Below, in pieces: positions 35,036 through 44,121 of a DNA stretch of 52,099 nucleotides (within the stretch, counting starts at the first letter, position 1; each line of letters starts with the position of its first letter). The position numbers and the translations under genes were made by a program. Source of the DNA: Nostoc sp. 'Peltigera membranacea cyanobiont' 210A (GTDB lineage Bacteria > Cyanobacteriota > Cyanobacteriia > Cyanobacteriales > Nostocaceae); assembly GCF_002246015.1 (NCBI RefSeq), contig NZ_NOLJ01000018.1, positions 9,316-61,414 on the forward strand. Reading direction: 5' to 3'. The notes beneath the pieces are model-generated. The model was given only the letters and a program-made list of their open reading frames with translations. It was not told the origin of the DNA and made no database searches.

Positions 35036-35558
35036 TTCACTTTTCCTTATCTAAGTACTTAATTTTATTCGACTAATTTTTTTAGCAAGCAGGAAATTAC
35101 AGAAAATGGTATCAGAGTTAGAGGATGTTGTGGATAAGCTGATACGCTTTTAACTTGCATAGTTGAGAAGAGGCACGGGGAAAAGACCTTTATACTACTG
35201 CCGTGAATCAGAGCGGAACATGGGTCTGAGTCCATCCACTTCTTAATAAGTGGTTCTCGTACTTTACGGGAAGCTAGCGCAACTGGTGGGGTTAATCCCT
35301 TTTCTATTTGTTTTGTCCCCCCTGCTCCCTACTCTACGGTGTATACACAAGTATGAAATAGTTTACTCACCTGTTTTTTCGCGTCAGTTTTACCCCACCC
35401 TAGCCCTCCCCTTAGAAAGGGGAGGGAACTAGATTTCCGGTTTCCCCCCTTGGAAAGGGGGGATTAAGGGGGGTAATTTGACTTGTGTATACCCCCCTGC
35501 CCCCTGCCCCTTTTAAAAGGGTTACTCTGCACTTTGCTAGCAGACTTAAAGACAAAAC
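35036..35558. other. Intergenic region with hairpin element and possible structured RNA
   Basis: From about 35160 to 35300 the sequence has several small stems, including CCACTTCTTAATAAGTGG and ATGG/CCAT around GTCTGAGT, which I cannot assign. A CCCCCTGCTCCCTACTC tract and the element at 35341-35492 follow. No coding frame is convincing. Confidence 0.4.
35341..35492. mobile_element. 152-bp MITE-like double-hairpin element (complete copy)
   Basis: Terminal inverted repeats GTATACACAAGT (35341-35352) and ACTTGTGTATAC (35481-35492) bound the element. Inside are a CCCTCCCC...GGGGAGGG hairpin and a CCCCCC...GGGGGG hairpin, with CCCCACCCTAGCCC and GGGATTAAGGGGGGTAATT. The core matches the incomplete copies at 9761-9872 and 23165-23243. 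Coding capacity is absent. No clear target duplication was found because both flanks are low-complexity. Confidence 0.72.
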
Positions 35559-38500
35559 TTAGGTTATCCCATCCTCTTGAGACCTAAGTTGCGTCTCTGG
35601 CTGACTTGAGCCAACAGGTAGAGCTTCATGTCTAGTTCCCGAAGCTCCATTTGGAGAATCTGGAGGATTTGAACCTCCTCGCTTCCCAGGTAATATAGCC
35701 TGAGCCAAGGTTTTAACCAAAATATAGAGAATTGGCACTAAGAACAAACTCAAGAACGTCGAAAGCATCAGCCCCCCAAACAGTGCTGTTCCTAAAGACC
35801 AACGGCTGCTGGCTCCAGCCCCTTGAGAAATCACCAAAGGCAAAAATCCTAACAACGCTGCAAAGGATGTCATTAAGATTGGTCGCAAGCGTTCTTGCCC
35901 CGCTTTCACCGCCGCCCTTGTGTAGCTCATGCCCTGCTCGTGCAGCTGATTGGCAAATTCCACAACTAGAATCGCGTTTTTCGCAGCTAGACCAATCAAA
36001 GTTACCAAACCTACCTGGCAATAGATATCATCCACCACTTTCGGGAAGAGGCTACCTGCCATGAAAATATTGGAACGTAGCCAAATCGCTGTCATTGCTC
36101 CCAAAACTGCTAGGGGAACTGTCAGCAAAATAATAATTGGGTCAATGTAGCTTTCATACTGAGCCGCCAGCACCAGAAAGACAATAACGATCGCTAAACC
36201 AAAAATCAAGCCTGTAGCTCCCCCCGATGTTTTCTCCTGGAGATAAGTCCCTGTCCACTCATAACCAAACCCTTGAGGTAAGTTTTCTGCTGCTAGTTGC
36301 TCCATCGCTTTAATCGCCTGTCCAGAGCTAGCACCGGGAGCCGGAGCGCCCTGTACTTTGATTGACCTGTACAAGTTGTAATGGGCGATGGTTTTCGGCC
36401 CCACGAAGGGAGTAATTTTCACCAAACTGCTCAACGGAATCATTGCCCCACTGGCAGAGCGAACATACAGCTTGCCAATATCATCTGGATTAGAACGGAA
36501 CACCCCGTCTGCTTGGACATATACCCGATACTGTCGCTGTCCCTGCACGAAGTTATTCACATATTGCGATCCCAGGTAAGTTTGCAATGCACCAAAGATG
36601 TCGTTAATTTCGACATTGAGAGCTTTGGCTTGGTTGCGGTTTACCTGAATGTCAAATTGGGGAGTATCTGCGGTGAACTGAGTGAAGACTCCTTGGAGAG
36701 CAGGATTTTTACGTGCCGCCCCAATCACTTTTTGAGCAGCCTCAATTAAGGTTTCAATCGGCGCACTGCCGGTTTTGTCTTGAATGATAAACTCAAAACC
36801 ACCCGTAGTACTTAATCCTCTCACTGGAGGGGCATTTACTGCGATCGCTCTGGCTTCTGTAATTGTAGAGAGCTTTTTGTTCAGTCTCTGAAGTATGCCA
36901 TAAACAGATTGAGATTCTTCAGTTCTCTCTTTCCAGGGTTTCAGGTTAGCAAAGGCAATGCCTAAATTAGAAGCATTACCATCGAAACCAAAGCCACTGA
37001 TCATAAAACTAGCTCTAACTTCGGGAGCCGATGTGACTTCTTTAACCACCTTGTCCATCACAGATTCGGTGTATTTCAAAGAAACCCCGTCAGGCCCTTG
37101 GACAATTACAAAGAAGTAACCCTGATCTTCCTCTGGAATAAATCCGGTAGGTACTGCTCTGTACATCAAAACTGTTGCTAATAAACCAGTGACAAAAACC
37201 CCAATTACAATCGGCTTGACATGGGTAAGGTAGCTAACAAACCTGACATATCGCCGTGTGAACCAGCTAAATCCCCGGTTAAACTGTGTAAAAAACCACC
37301 CCAAAGGGCCTCGTGGAGTCTGAGCAGGGCGCATGAGAATGGCTGCCATACTCGGAGAGAAGGTTAAGGCATTGAAGGTCGAGATGCCAATGGAGCAAGC
37401 AACGGTTAAGGCAAATTGTTTGTAAACAATCCCAGTAGTACCCGGAATGAATGCAACTGGAATAAATACCGCCATGAGTACAAGTGAAGTGGCAATGATT
37501 GCCCCAGTTAACTCCTTCATGGCTTCGACAGCGGCCTCAAAGGGCCTCATACCCTCCTCTAGTTTGACTGCAACTGCCTCGACCACAATAATGGCATCAT
37601 CCACGACGATCCCGATCGCGAGAACGAAACCAAATAAGGTCAGTGTATTAATTTGAAATCCTAAAACCAACAGAGCCGCGCACGTCCCAATCAAGGAAAC
37701 GGGGATCGCTACAGTCGGAATGATCGTGGTACGCCAGTCTTGTAAAAAGACAAAAATTACCAAGACCACTAGGATAATTGCCTCAACCAGAGTGTGCAGA
37801 ACTTCTTCTAAAGAAATTTCTACAAACGGAGTGGTATCAAATGCTAACTGTGCTTTGAGTCCAGGTGGAAAATTTTTCTCTAATATTTTGATCTGTTCTT
37901 CAACAGCATGAGCAACCTTGAGGGCATTACTACCCGGAAGTTGATATATCCCCAAACCCACGGCTGCCTTGGGTGCATTTCCTGGGATGGTGAATTTGGC
38001 ATCAGCCAGATAGTTCTCTGCTCCTAGTTCAACTCGACCGACATCTCTGACTTTAACTAGAATGCTACTAGTGGGGCTATTAGTAGTGCTATTAGTGCCA
38101 GCTGGACTTACCTTTAGCACCATATCCTCAAATTCAGCCGCATCTTTAAATCGACTGGTTGCCCGTAAAGCAAATTCAAAGCTTTGATTATCTGGTGCTG
38201 GTTCCTTACCAATCGCCCCTGCACCCACCTGAATATTTTGTTGTTGCAGGGCAGCTGTCACATCTTGGGGAGTTAGTTGATGTTGGGCAAGCTTGTTGGG
38301 ATCGAGCCAGAGACGCATGGCATATTTGCGTTCCCCAAAAACCCTGGCGCTTCCTACACCAGGGAGCCGTTTGATCTGATCGAAAATATACAGATCGACA
38401 TAATTACTGATAAAAATGTTGTCATACTCATTATTTTCTGAGTAAAACCCATAGACAAGCAGCAAACTGCTCGATGCTGTTTCAACAGTCACACCTGTTC

Positions 38501-38873
38501 GTTGGACAGTATCTGGCAATTGAGGTGAAGCCAGTGCTTCTTTATTCTGAACGTTTACTTGAGCAATATCGCTATTGACATTAGTTGGAAAGGAGACAGT
38601 TATATTGCTCGAACCATCATTACCCGTATTAGAAGATATATAAGATACATCTTTAACACCATTAATTTGTCGCTCAATAATGTTGGTGACAGTATTTTCT
38701 GTTGTTTGAGCATCCGCACCAATATTGTTGGAGCTAACAGTAATTTGCACTGGGGCAAGGTCTGGTAGCTGAGAAATGGGGAGAATCGGTATACAGATGC
38801 TTCCCAGCAGCAAGATGATGAACGTGCAGACCGTCGTCAGCACTGGCCGTCTGATGAAGGTATTGACAAACAT
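35559..38873 (-). CDS. RND efflux permease, HAE1 (AcrB/MexB) family
   Basis: Inner-membrane proton-driven drug exporter of 1104 residues with 12 TM helices and two large periplasmic loops. The N-terminus MFVNTFIRRPVLTTVCTFII is typical. TM4 carries the proton-relay Asp pair in IGIVVDDAIIVVEAV, and TM10-11 show LIGLAAKNAILVVEFA with the conserved Lys. About 45 extra residues at the C-terminus (after VKTLAQAILPGKRGG) are hydrophilic and Pro/Ser-rich. No adaptor or outer-membrane gene is adjacent; the adaptor at the left window edge is 34 kb away. The upstream inverted repeat at 38985-39000 may be regulatory. Confidence 0.95.
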   Translation of the reverse strand: MFVNTFIRRPVLTTVCTFIILLLGSICIPILPISQLPDLAPVQITVSSNNIGADAQTTENTVTNIIERQINGVKDVSYISSNTGNDGSSNITVSFPTNVNSDIAQVNVQNKEALASPQLPDTVQRTGVTVETASSSLLLVYGFYSENNEYDNIFISNYVDLYIFDQIKRLPGVGSARVFGERKYAMRLWLDPNKLAQHQLTPQDVTAALQQQNIQVGAGAIGKEPAPDNQSFEFALRATSRFKDAAEFEDMVLKVSPAGTNSTTNSPTSSILVKVRDVGRVELGAENYLADAKFTIPGNAPKAAVGLGIYQLPGSNALKVAHAVEEQIKILEKNFPPGLKAQLAFDTTPFVEISLEEVLHTLVEAIILVVLVIFVFLQDWRTTIIPTVAIPVSLIGTCAALLVLGFQINTLTLFGFVLAIGIVVDDAIIVVEAVAVKLEEGMRPFEAAVEAMKELTGAIIATSLVLMAVFIPVAFIPGTTGIVYKQFALTVACSIGISTFNALTFSPSMAAILMRPAQTPRGPLGWFFTQFNRGFSWFTRRYVRFVSYLTHVKPIVIGVFVTGLLATVLMYRAVPTGFIPEEDQGYFFVIVQGPDGVSLKYTESVMDKVVKEVTSAPEVRASFMISGFGFDGNASNLGIAFANLKPWKERTEESQSVYGILQRLNKKLSTITEARAIAVNAPPVRGLSTTGGFEFIIQDKTGSAPIETLIEAAQKVIGAARKNPALQGVFTQFTADTPQFDIQVNRNQAKALNVEINDIFGALQTYLGSQYVNNFVQGQRQYRVYVQADGVFRSNPDDIGKLYVRSASGAMIPLSSLVKITPFVGPKTIAHYNLYRSIKVQGAPAPGASSGQAIKAMEQLAAENLPQGFGYEWTGTYLQEKTSGGATGLIFGLAIVIVFLVLAAQYESYIDPIIILLTVPLAVLGAMTAIWLRSNIFMAGSLFPKVVDDIYCQVGLVTLIGLAAKNAILVVEFANQLHEQGMSYTRAAVKAGQERLRPILMTSFAALLGFLPLVISQGAGASSRWSLGTALFGGLMLSTFLSLFLVPILYILVKTLAQAILPGKRGGSNPPDSPNGASGTRHEALPVGSSQPETQLRSQEDGIT

Positions 38874-38984
38874 AAATCAAGGAATAAAGGAAAAGTTTCA
38901 GACTGGTTAGGAACGTAGTAGCTTTTTATTAATATAAGGATTTATTAAGGCTTAATGTTAGATATTTTCATTTTCCTATACTCC

Positions 38985-39000
38985 GTATGCGAATGCATAC
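38985..39000. promoter_or_regulatory. Inverted repeat upstream of RND permease
   Basis: GTATGC-GAAT-GCATAC has 6-bp arms, 112-127 bp upstream of the permease ATG. It could be a regulator site. The evidence is only symmetry and position. Confidence 0.25.
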
Positions 39001-39059
39001 ATTTATGCTGATGACTCAATGTATCATTAGAGGCAGAGTCGGCAAAGCTTATAATTAAC

Positions 39060-39084
39060 CGTTCCCATGCAAAACATGGGAACG
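39060..39084. terminator. Hairpin between MscS and RND genes
   Basis: CGTTCCCATG (39060-39069) and CATGGGAACG (39075-39084) pair exactly over a 5-base loop. It lies 67 bp past the MscS stop on the leftward strand. The T tail is short, so it may be a REP-like hairpin. Confidence 0.5.
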
Positions 39085-39150
39085 AGTCAAGTCTTATCAA
39101 GCTAGGTTTTTAGAACTTGTGTGTAACACGGTAGCTTGTTGAGAAGGCTT

Positions 39151-40818
39151 CTAATTATCTTTGCCATTACTCGAAAAATTTAACAATTGATCGTCATTGA
39201 CCCAAATTGCTTGTTGAGGTACAGAGATGGAAATTCCAGCTTCGTCTAGGGCAACTTTTAGGCGGCGGCGAAGTTCGCGTGCGACATCCCATTGTTTGAG
39301 GGGCTGTGTTTTAATCCAGACACGAATAATCAAACCGCGATCGCCAAATTGATCTATTCCCAAAACTTGCGGTGGTTCCAAAATTTGACGCTGCCATTGC
39401 ATTTCTTGATTCATCTTATCGGCAATAGTTGCAATCAAGTTCAAAGCCTCTTCTGTATCGGCTTGGTAAGCGATGGGAATTGTTAAATCGGCTCGCGACC
39501 AACGGCTAGAAAGATTGGCAACAACTTTAATTTCACCATTGGGAATTGTGATCAAGCGTCCTTCAGAATCCCGCACTTGGGTCATCCGCAGATTCAGATT
39601 TTCTACTAAGCCTCCCACATCTCCCACAGTAATCACATCGCCTAAAGCATACTGGTCTTCTAAAATGATCAAAAAACCGTTAATCGCATCTTTAATTAAG
39701 TTTTGCGATGCCAAAGATAATGCAACACCAACTAAACTAGCACCCGCCAGTAAGGGAACGATATCTATCCCCAAGGATACCAGCGCTATCAAGAAACCTA
39801 CTCCTACCCAGATAAAAGTAGTGATACTTTTAGTGACACCAGAAAATGTGGAAACTCGCAGTTGCAGCCGTGCAGAACTTTCTGGAGTGAGGAAAGCACC
39901 ACTGCTAATCAGAGTGGAGGCGAAGCGGTCAATCAGGGCGTAGGTCAAACGAATTGCTACATAAGTTGCCAAGCATACGACACCTAATCGCACAGGAAAT
40001 TGGGCTGCTATGAGAATTGCTACCTGAAAACCTCGTGTATAGGGAAATAGACCCAAAATAAAGAAGGTTCCACCTCCCCAAATTCCGGCTTGACTGAGCT
40101 GAAACAATCGTCTCTTGGCTTCTTGGAGATGTTGCTGTTGCCGTTGATTTAGTTGTGTTGTAATTGCTTGATCTGCTGGTTTTGGGTAGTTGAAGAGTTC
40201 CCTTTGGGGTTGGGAGGCAATGGATTTTTCTAAATCCTTTTGGGTACGCCGTTGCCAGCTATATACTCCCCAACTCATGACAATCATTGCCAGTCCGATG
40301 CCCGCAGCAATTTTACCTTGGTCGATTAAATATTGAATTTGCCTTTCTTGCTTGGCTTGTTGCAAGTCTTCTTGTAATGATTCGGCGACTTGATTTGCTG
40401 ATGTCGATACATCTACCTGTCGCAGTCTGGCATCTTCAGAAGTAACGGTCATCAGATATTGACCGTTGACATAAATTACTGGTAATTCGTTTACTTTGCG
40501 AACTTCTACCTTGACTGCTGTTTTTGCTGGTGATTGAAAGTAATTTTGACCAATTTTCTCCAACTTTTTTTGAATATCTTCTGAACGCTCAGGAAAGTTG
40601 GTTCTTGTTGCCGCTATTTGAAATAACCGACGACCATTTAAATAAATCCAGCCCGAAACAACTCTGTTATCTGAATCATTACTAATACTGCTGGGAGCTT
40701 GCAATTGCGGTACAAAAGGAATCTGGGCTGTGGCTTTTGGCACAGATACAACGCCTATGGCCATTGAACTGGCGATGCCTACGGCGGGCAAAGCCAACGC
40801 CAAAAATTGAAAACGCAC
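39151..40818 (-). CDS. MscS-family mechanosensitive channel
   Basis: A 555-residue small-conductance mechanosensitive channel homologue, larger than E. coli MscS (286 residues). A signal peptide (about 1-31, ending KATAQ) leads to a periplasmic domain of about 130 residues. TM helices lie near 170-190, 240-260, 265-290 and 330-350. The pore-lining helix and beta domain follow: LLAGASLVGVALSLASQNLI, then DQYALGDVITVGDVGGLVE and LRMTQVRDSEGRLITIPNGE. It probably releases solutes on hypo-osmotic shock. Transcribed leftward, divergent from ahcY. Confidence 0.92.
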   Translation of the reverse strand: MRFQFLALALPAVGIASSMAIGVVSVPKATAQIPFVPQLQAPSSISNDSDNRVVSGWIYLNGRRLFQIAATRTNFPERSEDIQKKLEKIGQNYFQSPAKTAVKVEVRKVNELPVIYVNGQYLMTVTSEDARLRQVDVSTSANQVAESLQEDLQQAKQERQIQYLIDQGKIAAGIGLAMIVMSWGVYSWQRRTQKDLEKSIASQPQRELFNYPKPADQAITTQLNQRQQQHLQEAKRRLFQLSQAGIWGGGTFFILGLFPYTRGFQVAILIAAQFPVRLGVVCLATYVAIRLTYALIDRFASTLISSGAFLTPESSARLQLRVSTFSGVTKSITTFIWVGVGFLIALVSLGIDIVPLLAGASLVGVALSLASQNLIKDAINGFLIILEDQYALGDVITVGDVGGLVENLNLRMTQVRDSEGRLITIPNGEIKVVANLSSRWSRADLTIPIAYQADTEEALNLIATIADKMNQEMQWQRQILEPPQVLGIDQFGDRGLIIRVWIKTQPLKQWDVARELRRRLKVALDEAGISISVPQQAIWVNDDQLLNFSSNGKDN

Positions 40819-41209
40819 TCAAACACCTCCTTGAATTAAATCTACTGGTGACTACTTCTATCGCTATCCTCCGCAATAACTTTGGGTAGATGTACCTATC
40901 TAAAGTTGAGGTTTTCCCTTTAGACAATGAAATTTTGATGTTTTTTTGTTTGTCTTCTATCTTTTGACAGATGACAAGATACTGAAAATCAGCAGGTAAG
41001 GCTGATTAGAATATTACTCTTACCAAAGATAAAACAAAAAGGAAGAAGCTGGGGAGGAAGTTGACATTAGGGTAATCAAACGTCAAGCTAGTTTTGAGGA
41101 CTCTTGACTAGTGATTTGCAATATTCAAGCAAAAATCGCCAGTAGTAGAATAACCTAGTAGAGTGCGTAAAATTTACGTAGCTTTTTTTATTTTTTGAGG
41201 TAACTTTTG
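40819..41209. other. Divergent regulatory region between MscS gene and ahcY
   Basis: No gene is seen. A weak inverted repeat CGTAAAATTTACG (41166-41178) followed by a T-rich run (41183-41196) lies about 30 nt before the ahcY start. It could be a leader hairpin but the stem is AT-rich. GAGG stands 9 nt before the ahcY ATG. Confidence 0.45.
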
Positions 41210-42487
41210 ATGACCGCAACTTCTCCCCGATTAAAGCACGAGGTTAAAGACCTCGGCCTAGCTGCCTTGGGAAGACAGCGCATTGAATGGGCTGGACGCG
41301 AAATGCCAGTTTTGAAGCAAATCCGCGATCGCTTTGCTATCGAAAAGCCCTTCGCTGGTTTACGCCTTGTAGCTTGTGCCCACATTACAACAGAAACAGC
41401 ACATTTGGCGATCGCTCTGAAAGCCGGTGGTGCAGATGCGCTTCTAATTGCTAGCAATCCCTTATCAACGCAAGATGACGTAGCAGCTAGCCTCGTCTTG
41501 GATCATGAAATTCCCGTCTTTGCTCAAAAAGGCGAAGATAACGAAACTTATAACCGCCACGTTCAAATAGCTTTAGATCATCGCCCCAACATTATTGTTG
41601 ATGACGGTAGCGATGTAGTTGCGGCTTTAATCCAACACCGCCAACACCAAATCGCTGATTTGATTGGTAGCACCGAAGAAACCACCACTGGTATTGTGCG
41701 CCTACGCGCCATGTTTAGAGAAGGCGTTCTCACCTTCCCCGCCGTCAACGTCAACGACGCTGACACCAAGCACTTCTTTGATAATCGCTATGGTACTGGG
41801 CAATCAACCCTAGATGGCATTATCCGCGCCACAAATATTTTGTTGGCTGGTAAAAACATTGTCGTCGTCGGTTATGGCTGGTGTGGTAAAGGTACAGCCC
41901 TCCGCGCCCGTGGGATGGGTGCTAACGTCATCGTCACCGAAATCGACCCCATCAAGGCAATTGAAGCCGTAATGGATGGCTTCCGCGTTCTGCCAATGGC
42001 TGAAGCTGCACACCAAGGTGATATTTTTATCACTGTGACAGGTAACAAGCACGTCGTTCGCGGCGAACACTTCGATGTCATGAAAGACGGTGCGATCGTT
42101 TGTAACTCCGGTCACTTTGACTTGGAACTTGATTTGAAATACTTGGCTGCACAAGCTAAGGAAATCAAAGAAGTTCGTCCTTTCACCGAAGAGTATAAGT
42201 TGAAAAATGGTAAATCAGTTGTCGTTCTCGGACAAGGACGCTTGATTAACCTAGCTGCGGCTGAAGGACACCCCAGCGCGGTAATGGATATGAGTTTTGC
42301 AAACCAAGCTTTGGCTTGTGAATTCCTGGTGAAGAATAAAGGTAAGTTGGAACCTGGTTTGCACTCAATTCCTGTTGAAGTCGATCAAGAAATTGCTCGT
42401 TTGAAGTTGCAAGCTATTGGTATTACGATTGATAGTTTGACAGCAGATCAAATTGAGTACATCAATTCTTGGACAAGTGGAACTTGA
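41210..42487 (+). CDS. ahcY: S-adenosylhomocysteine hydrolase
   Basis: A 425-residue NAD-dependent enzyme that splits S-adenosylhomocysteine to adenosine and homocysteine, sustaining the methylation cycle. Visible are the substrate segment CAHITTETAHLAIALKAGGA, EETTTGIVRL, NVNDADTKHFFDNRYGTGQS with the catalytic Lys/Asp region, and the Rossmann NAD loop VVVGYGWCGKGTALRARGMG. The C-terminus ends QIEYINSWTSGT. It lacks the 40-residue insertion seen in some bacterial and eukaryotic enzymes. ATG 41210 follows GAGG at a good distance. A degenerate copy of its 3' end and terminator lies at 44122-44219, beyond two xisHI units. Confidence 0.95.
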   Translation: MTATSPRLKHEVKDLGLAALGRQRIEWAGREMPVLKQIRDRFAIEKPFAGLRLVACAHITTETAHLAIALKAGGADALLIASNPLSTQDDVAASLVLDHEIPVFAQKGEDNETYNRHVQIALDHRPNIIVDDGSDVVAALIQHRQHQIADLIGSTEETTTGIVRLRAMFREGVLTFPAVNVNDADTKHFFDNRYGTGQSTLDGIIRATNILLAGKNIVVVGYGWCGKGTALRARGMGANVIVTEIDPIKAIEAVMDGFRVLPMAEAAHQGDIFITVTGNKHVVRGEHFDVMKDGAIVCNSGHFDLELDLKYLAAQAKEIKEVRPFTEEYKLKNGKSVVVLGQGRLINLAAAEGHPSAVMDMSFANQALACEFLVKNKGKLEPGLHSIPVEVDQEIARLKLQAIGITIDSLTADQIEYINSWTSGT

Positions 42488-42510
42488 TACATTGATTAAT
42501 TGATTTTTCG

Positions 42511-42541
42511 GGGGATAGGCGTTTTGCTTATCCCTTTTTTT
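42511..42541 (+). terminator. ahcY terminator
   Basis: GGGGATAGGC, loop GTTTT, then GCTTATCCC followed by eight Ts (with two G-U pairs in the stem). It starts 23 bp after the ahcY stop. A diverged copy is found at 44192-44219. Confidence 0.85.
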
Positions 42542-42545
42542 GTTT

Positions 42546-42574
42546 CTCACGCAGAGACGCAGAGGCGCAGAGAG
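42546..42574. repeat. CACGCAGAGACGCAGAGGCG repeat
   Basis: A short tandem of GCAGAGAC/GCAGAGGC heptamer-like units directly after the ahcY terminator. The word is widespread in Nostocales spacers. Confidence 0.55.
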
Positions 42575-42612
42575 AGGATATCATACGATGGAGGGTGTTA
42601 TTGTAAGTTTGT

Positions 42613-43029
42613 ATGTCAGCAAAAGATTTTTTTCATAATGCTGTTAAGTTAGCTTTAGAGAAAGATGGTTGGTTAATTACTGATGATCCTTTAATATTTC
42701 TAGTAGATACTATAGAATTTCGTCTTGATTTAGGAGCAGAAAGACTTTTAGGAGCAGAAAAAGAAGGAGAAAAAATAGCAGTTGAAATAAAATCTTTTTT
42801 GGGAAAATCAGCGATTAGTGAATTTCATACAGCTTTAGGACAAACACTTAATTACCGTTCTATTTTAAGAAAAGAAGAACCCGATCGGATTTTATATTTA
42901 GCAATTAGTTATGAAATATATACAGCTTTTTTTCTGATACCTGTGATTCAAGAAATAATTGCTGAACATAAATTAAAATTATTGATATTTGAAAGTAGCA
43001 AAAAGGAGATTATTTTATGGAAGGAATGA
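42613..43029 (+). CDS. xisH: XisH-family protein (copy 1)
   Basis: A 138-residue XisH protein beginning MSAKDFFHNAVKLALEKDGW. In Anabaena, XisH and XisI are needed for excision of the fdxN element during heterocyst formation. The fold is a PD-(D/E)XK nuclease: DLGAERLLGAE and AVEIKSFLGKSAISEFHTAL carry the Asp, Glu and Lys of that site. Many cyanobacteria hold numerous xisHI pairs with no element nearby, so the real role here is open. It overlaps xisI copy 1 by 13 bp, starting a cassette right after ahcY. Confidence 0.88.
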   Translation: MSAKDFFHNAVKLALEKDGWLITDDPLIFLVDTIEFRLDLGAERLLGAEKEGEKIAVEIKSFLGKSAISEFHTALGQTLNYRSILRKEEPDRILYLAISYEIYTAFFLIPVIQEIIAEHKLKLLIFESSKKEIILWKE

Positions 43030-43346
43030 ATTATCCTGAATTAGTACAGACAGTATTAGCAAGACATACAGAAAGTCATTTAGCCAAGGGAACGGAAATA
43101 CAATTAATATTTGATAATCAAAAAAATCACTATTTAGTAATTCATCTAGGTTGGGAAGGTGAAAAACGAACTTATGGTTCGGTGATTCATATAGATATTA
43201 TCAATGGAAAAATCTGGATTCAGTGCGATTTCACAGAGGAAGGTGTAGCTAATGAATTAGTAGAATTGGGAGTACCAAAAACAGATATAGTTTTAGGTTT
43301 TAGATCACCTCATGTAAGACAGTTTACTGGTTTTGCATCTGTTTAA
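43017..43346 (+). CDS. xisI: XisI-family protein (copy 1)
   Basis: A 109-residue XisI protein: MEGMNYPELVQTVLARHTES, HYLVIHLGWEGEKRTYGSVI, GKIWIQCDFTEEGVANELVE and DIVLGFRSPHVRQFTGFASV. It is translationally coupled to xisH copy 1. ATG 43017 is chosen over 43026 because xisI copy 2 starts at the equivalent place (MEKLDYREL). XisI is a small partner of XisH, mechanism unknown. Confidence 0.9.
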   Translation: MEGMNYPELVQTVLARHTESHLAKGTEIQLIFDNQKNHYLVIHLGWEGEKRTYGSVIHIDIINGKIWIQCDFTEEGVANELVELGVPKTDIVLGFRSPHVRQFTGFASV

Positions 43347-43359
43347 TTTTTTCCCTATC

Positions 43360-43780
43360 ATGTCAGCAAAAGATATTTTTCATAATATTGTGAAAGTAGC
43401 CTTAGAAAAAGATGGCTGGAAAATTACACATGATCCCTTGTTTTTTAAACTCTCTGAACAAACTTAGAATTAAAATAGACTTAGGGGCGCAAAAGTTAAT
43501 TTCGGCTGAAAAAGATGAGCAAAAAATAGCAGTAGAGGTAAAAAGTTTTATTGGGGTGTCAGCAATCTCAGAGTTGCATACAGCTATAGGTCAATTTTTG
43601 AACTACAGGGTAGCATTAGAACAAAAGGACTCTGAACGAGTATTATATTTAGCAATATCTCAAGATATCTACCAAGAGTTTTTTATAGATTCTTTTATTC
43701 AAAGTGTACTAGAACGGTATGAAATCAAATTATTTGTTTTTCATGTTCAGAAACAGGAGATAGTATTATGGAAAAATTAG
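43360..43780 (+). pseudogene. xisH: Frameshifted XisH (copy 2)
   Basis: ATG 43360 opens MSAKDIFHNIVKVALEKDGW, then KITHDPLFFKLSEQT and TAG at 43465-43467. The homologous remainder continues in another frame from about 43463: LRIKIDLGAQKLISAEKDEQ, KIAVEVKSFIGVSAISELHT, to the stop at 43780. A single-base insertion or deletion in the T6 run (43441-43446) or the nearby A run explains it. Without the shift it would match copy 1 along its length. The PD-(D/E)XK residues survive in the second part. Confidence 0.85.
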
Positions 43781-44100
43781 ATTATCGGGAATTAGTGAAA
43801 AAAATCATCTATAAATATGCAAATGAGCAACCCAAAGAAGATTTAGAAAATACCGAAATTGTCTTTGATACAGAACGCGATCGCTACTTATTATTATATG
43901 TGGGATGGAATGATGAAGAAAGAGTATATGGATGCCCAATTCATATTAGTATCAAGGATGAAAAAATTTGGATTCAGCGCGATTTTACTGAAGAAGGAAT
44001 AGCTAATCAATTAGTAGAATTAGGTGTGCCGACAACAGATATTGTTTTAGGTTTTAGATCACCTTATGTCCGGCAGTTTACTGGTTTTGCATCTGTTTAA
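43768..44100 (+). CDS. xisI: XisI-family protein (copy 2)
   Basis: A 110-residue XisI protein (MEKLDYRELVKKIIYKYANE) overlapping the broken xisH copy 2 by 13 bp, the same geometry as in copy 1. Its last 25 residues and the next 20 bases after the stop are almost identical to copy 1, so the whole xisHI unit was duplicated in tandem. The frame is intact although its xisH is not, which may mean independent use or recent damage. Confidence 0.9.
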   Translation: MEKLDYRELVKKIIYKYANEQPKEDLENTEIVFDTERDRYLLLYVGWNDEERVYGCPIHISIKDEKIWIQRDFTEEGIANQLVELGVPTTDIVLGFRSPYVRQFTGFASV

Positions 44101-44121
44101 TTTTTTCGTATTCTATCCTGA

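Noticed and set aside
41166..41196. Possible attenuator hairpin before ahcY
   Set aside because: The stem is short and AT-rich (CGTAA/TTACG) and no alternative structure or known riboswitch is visible; noted only in the spacer entry.
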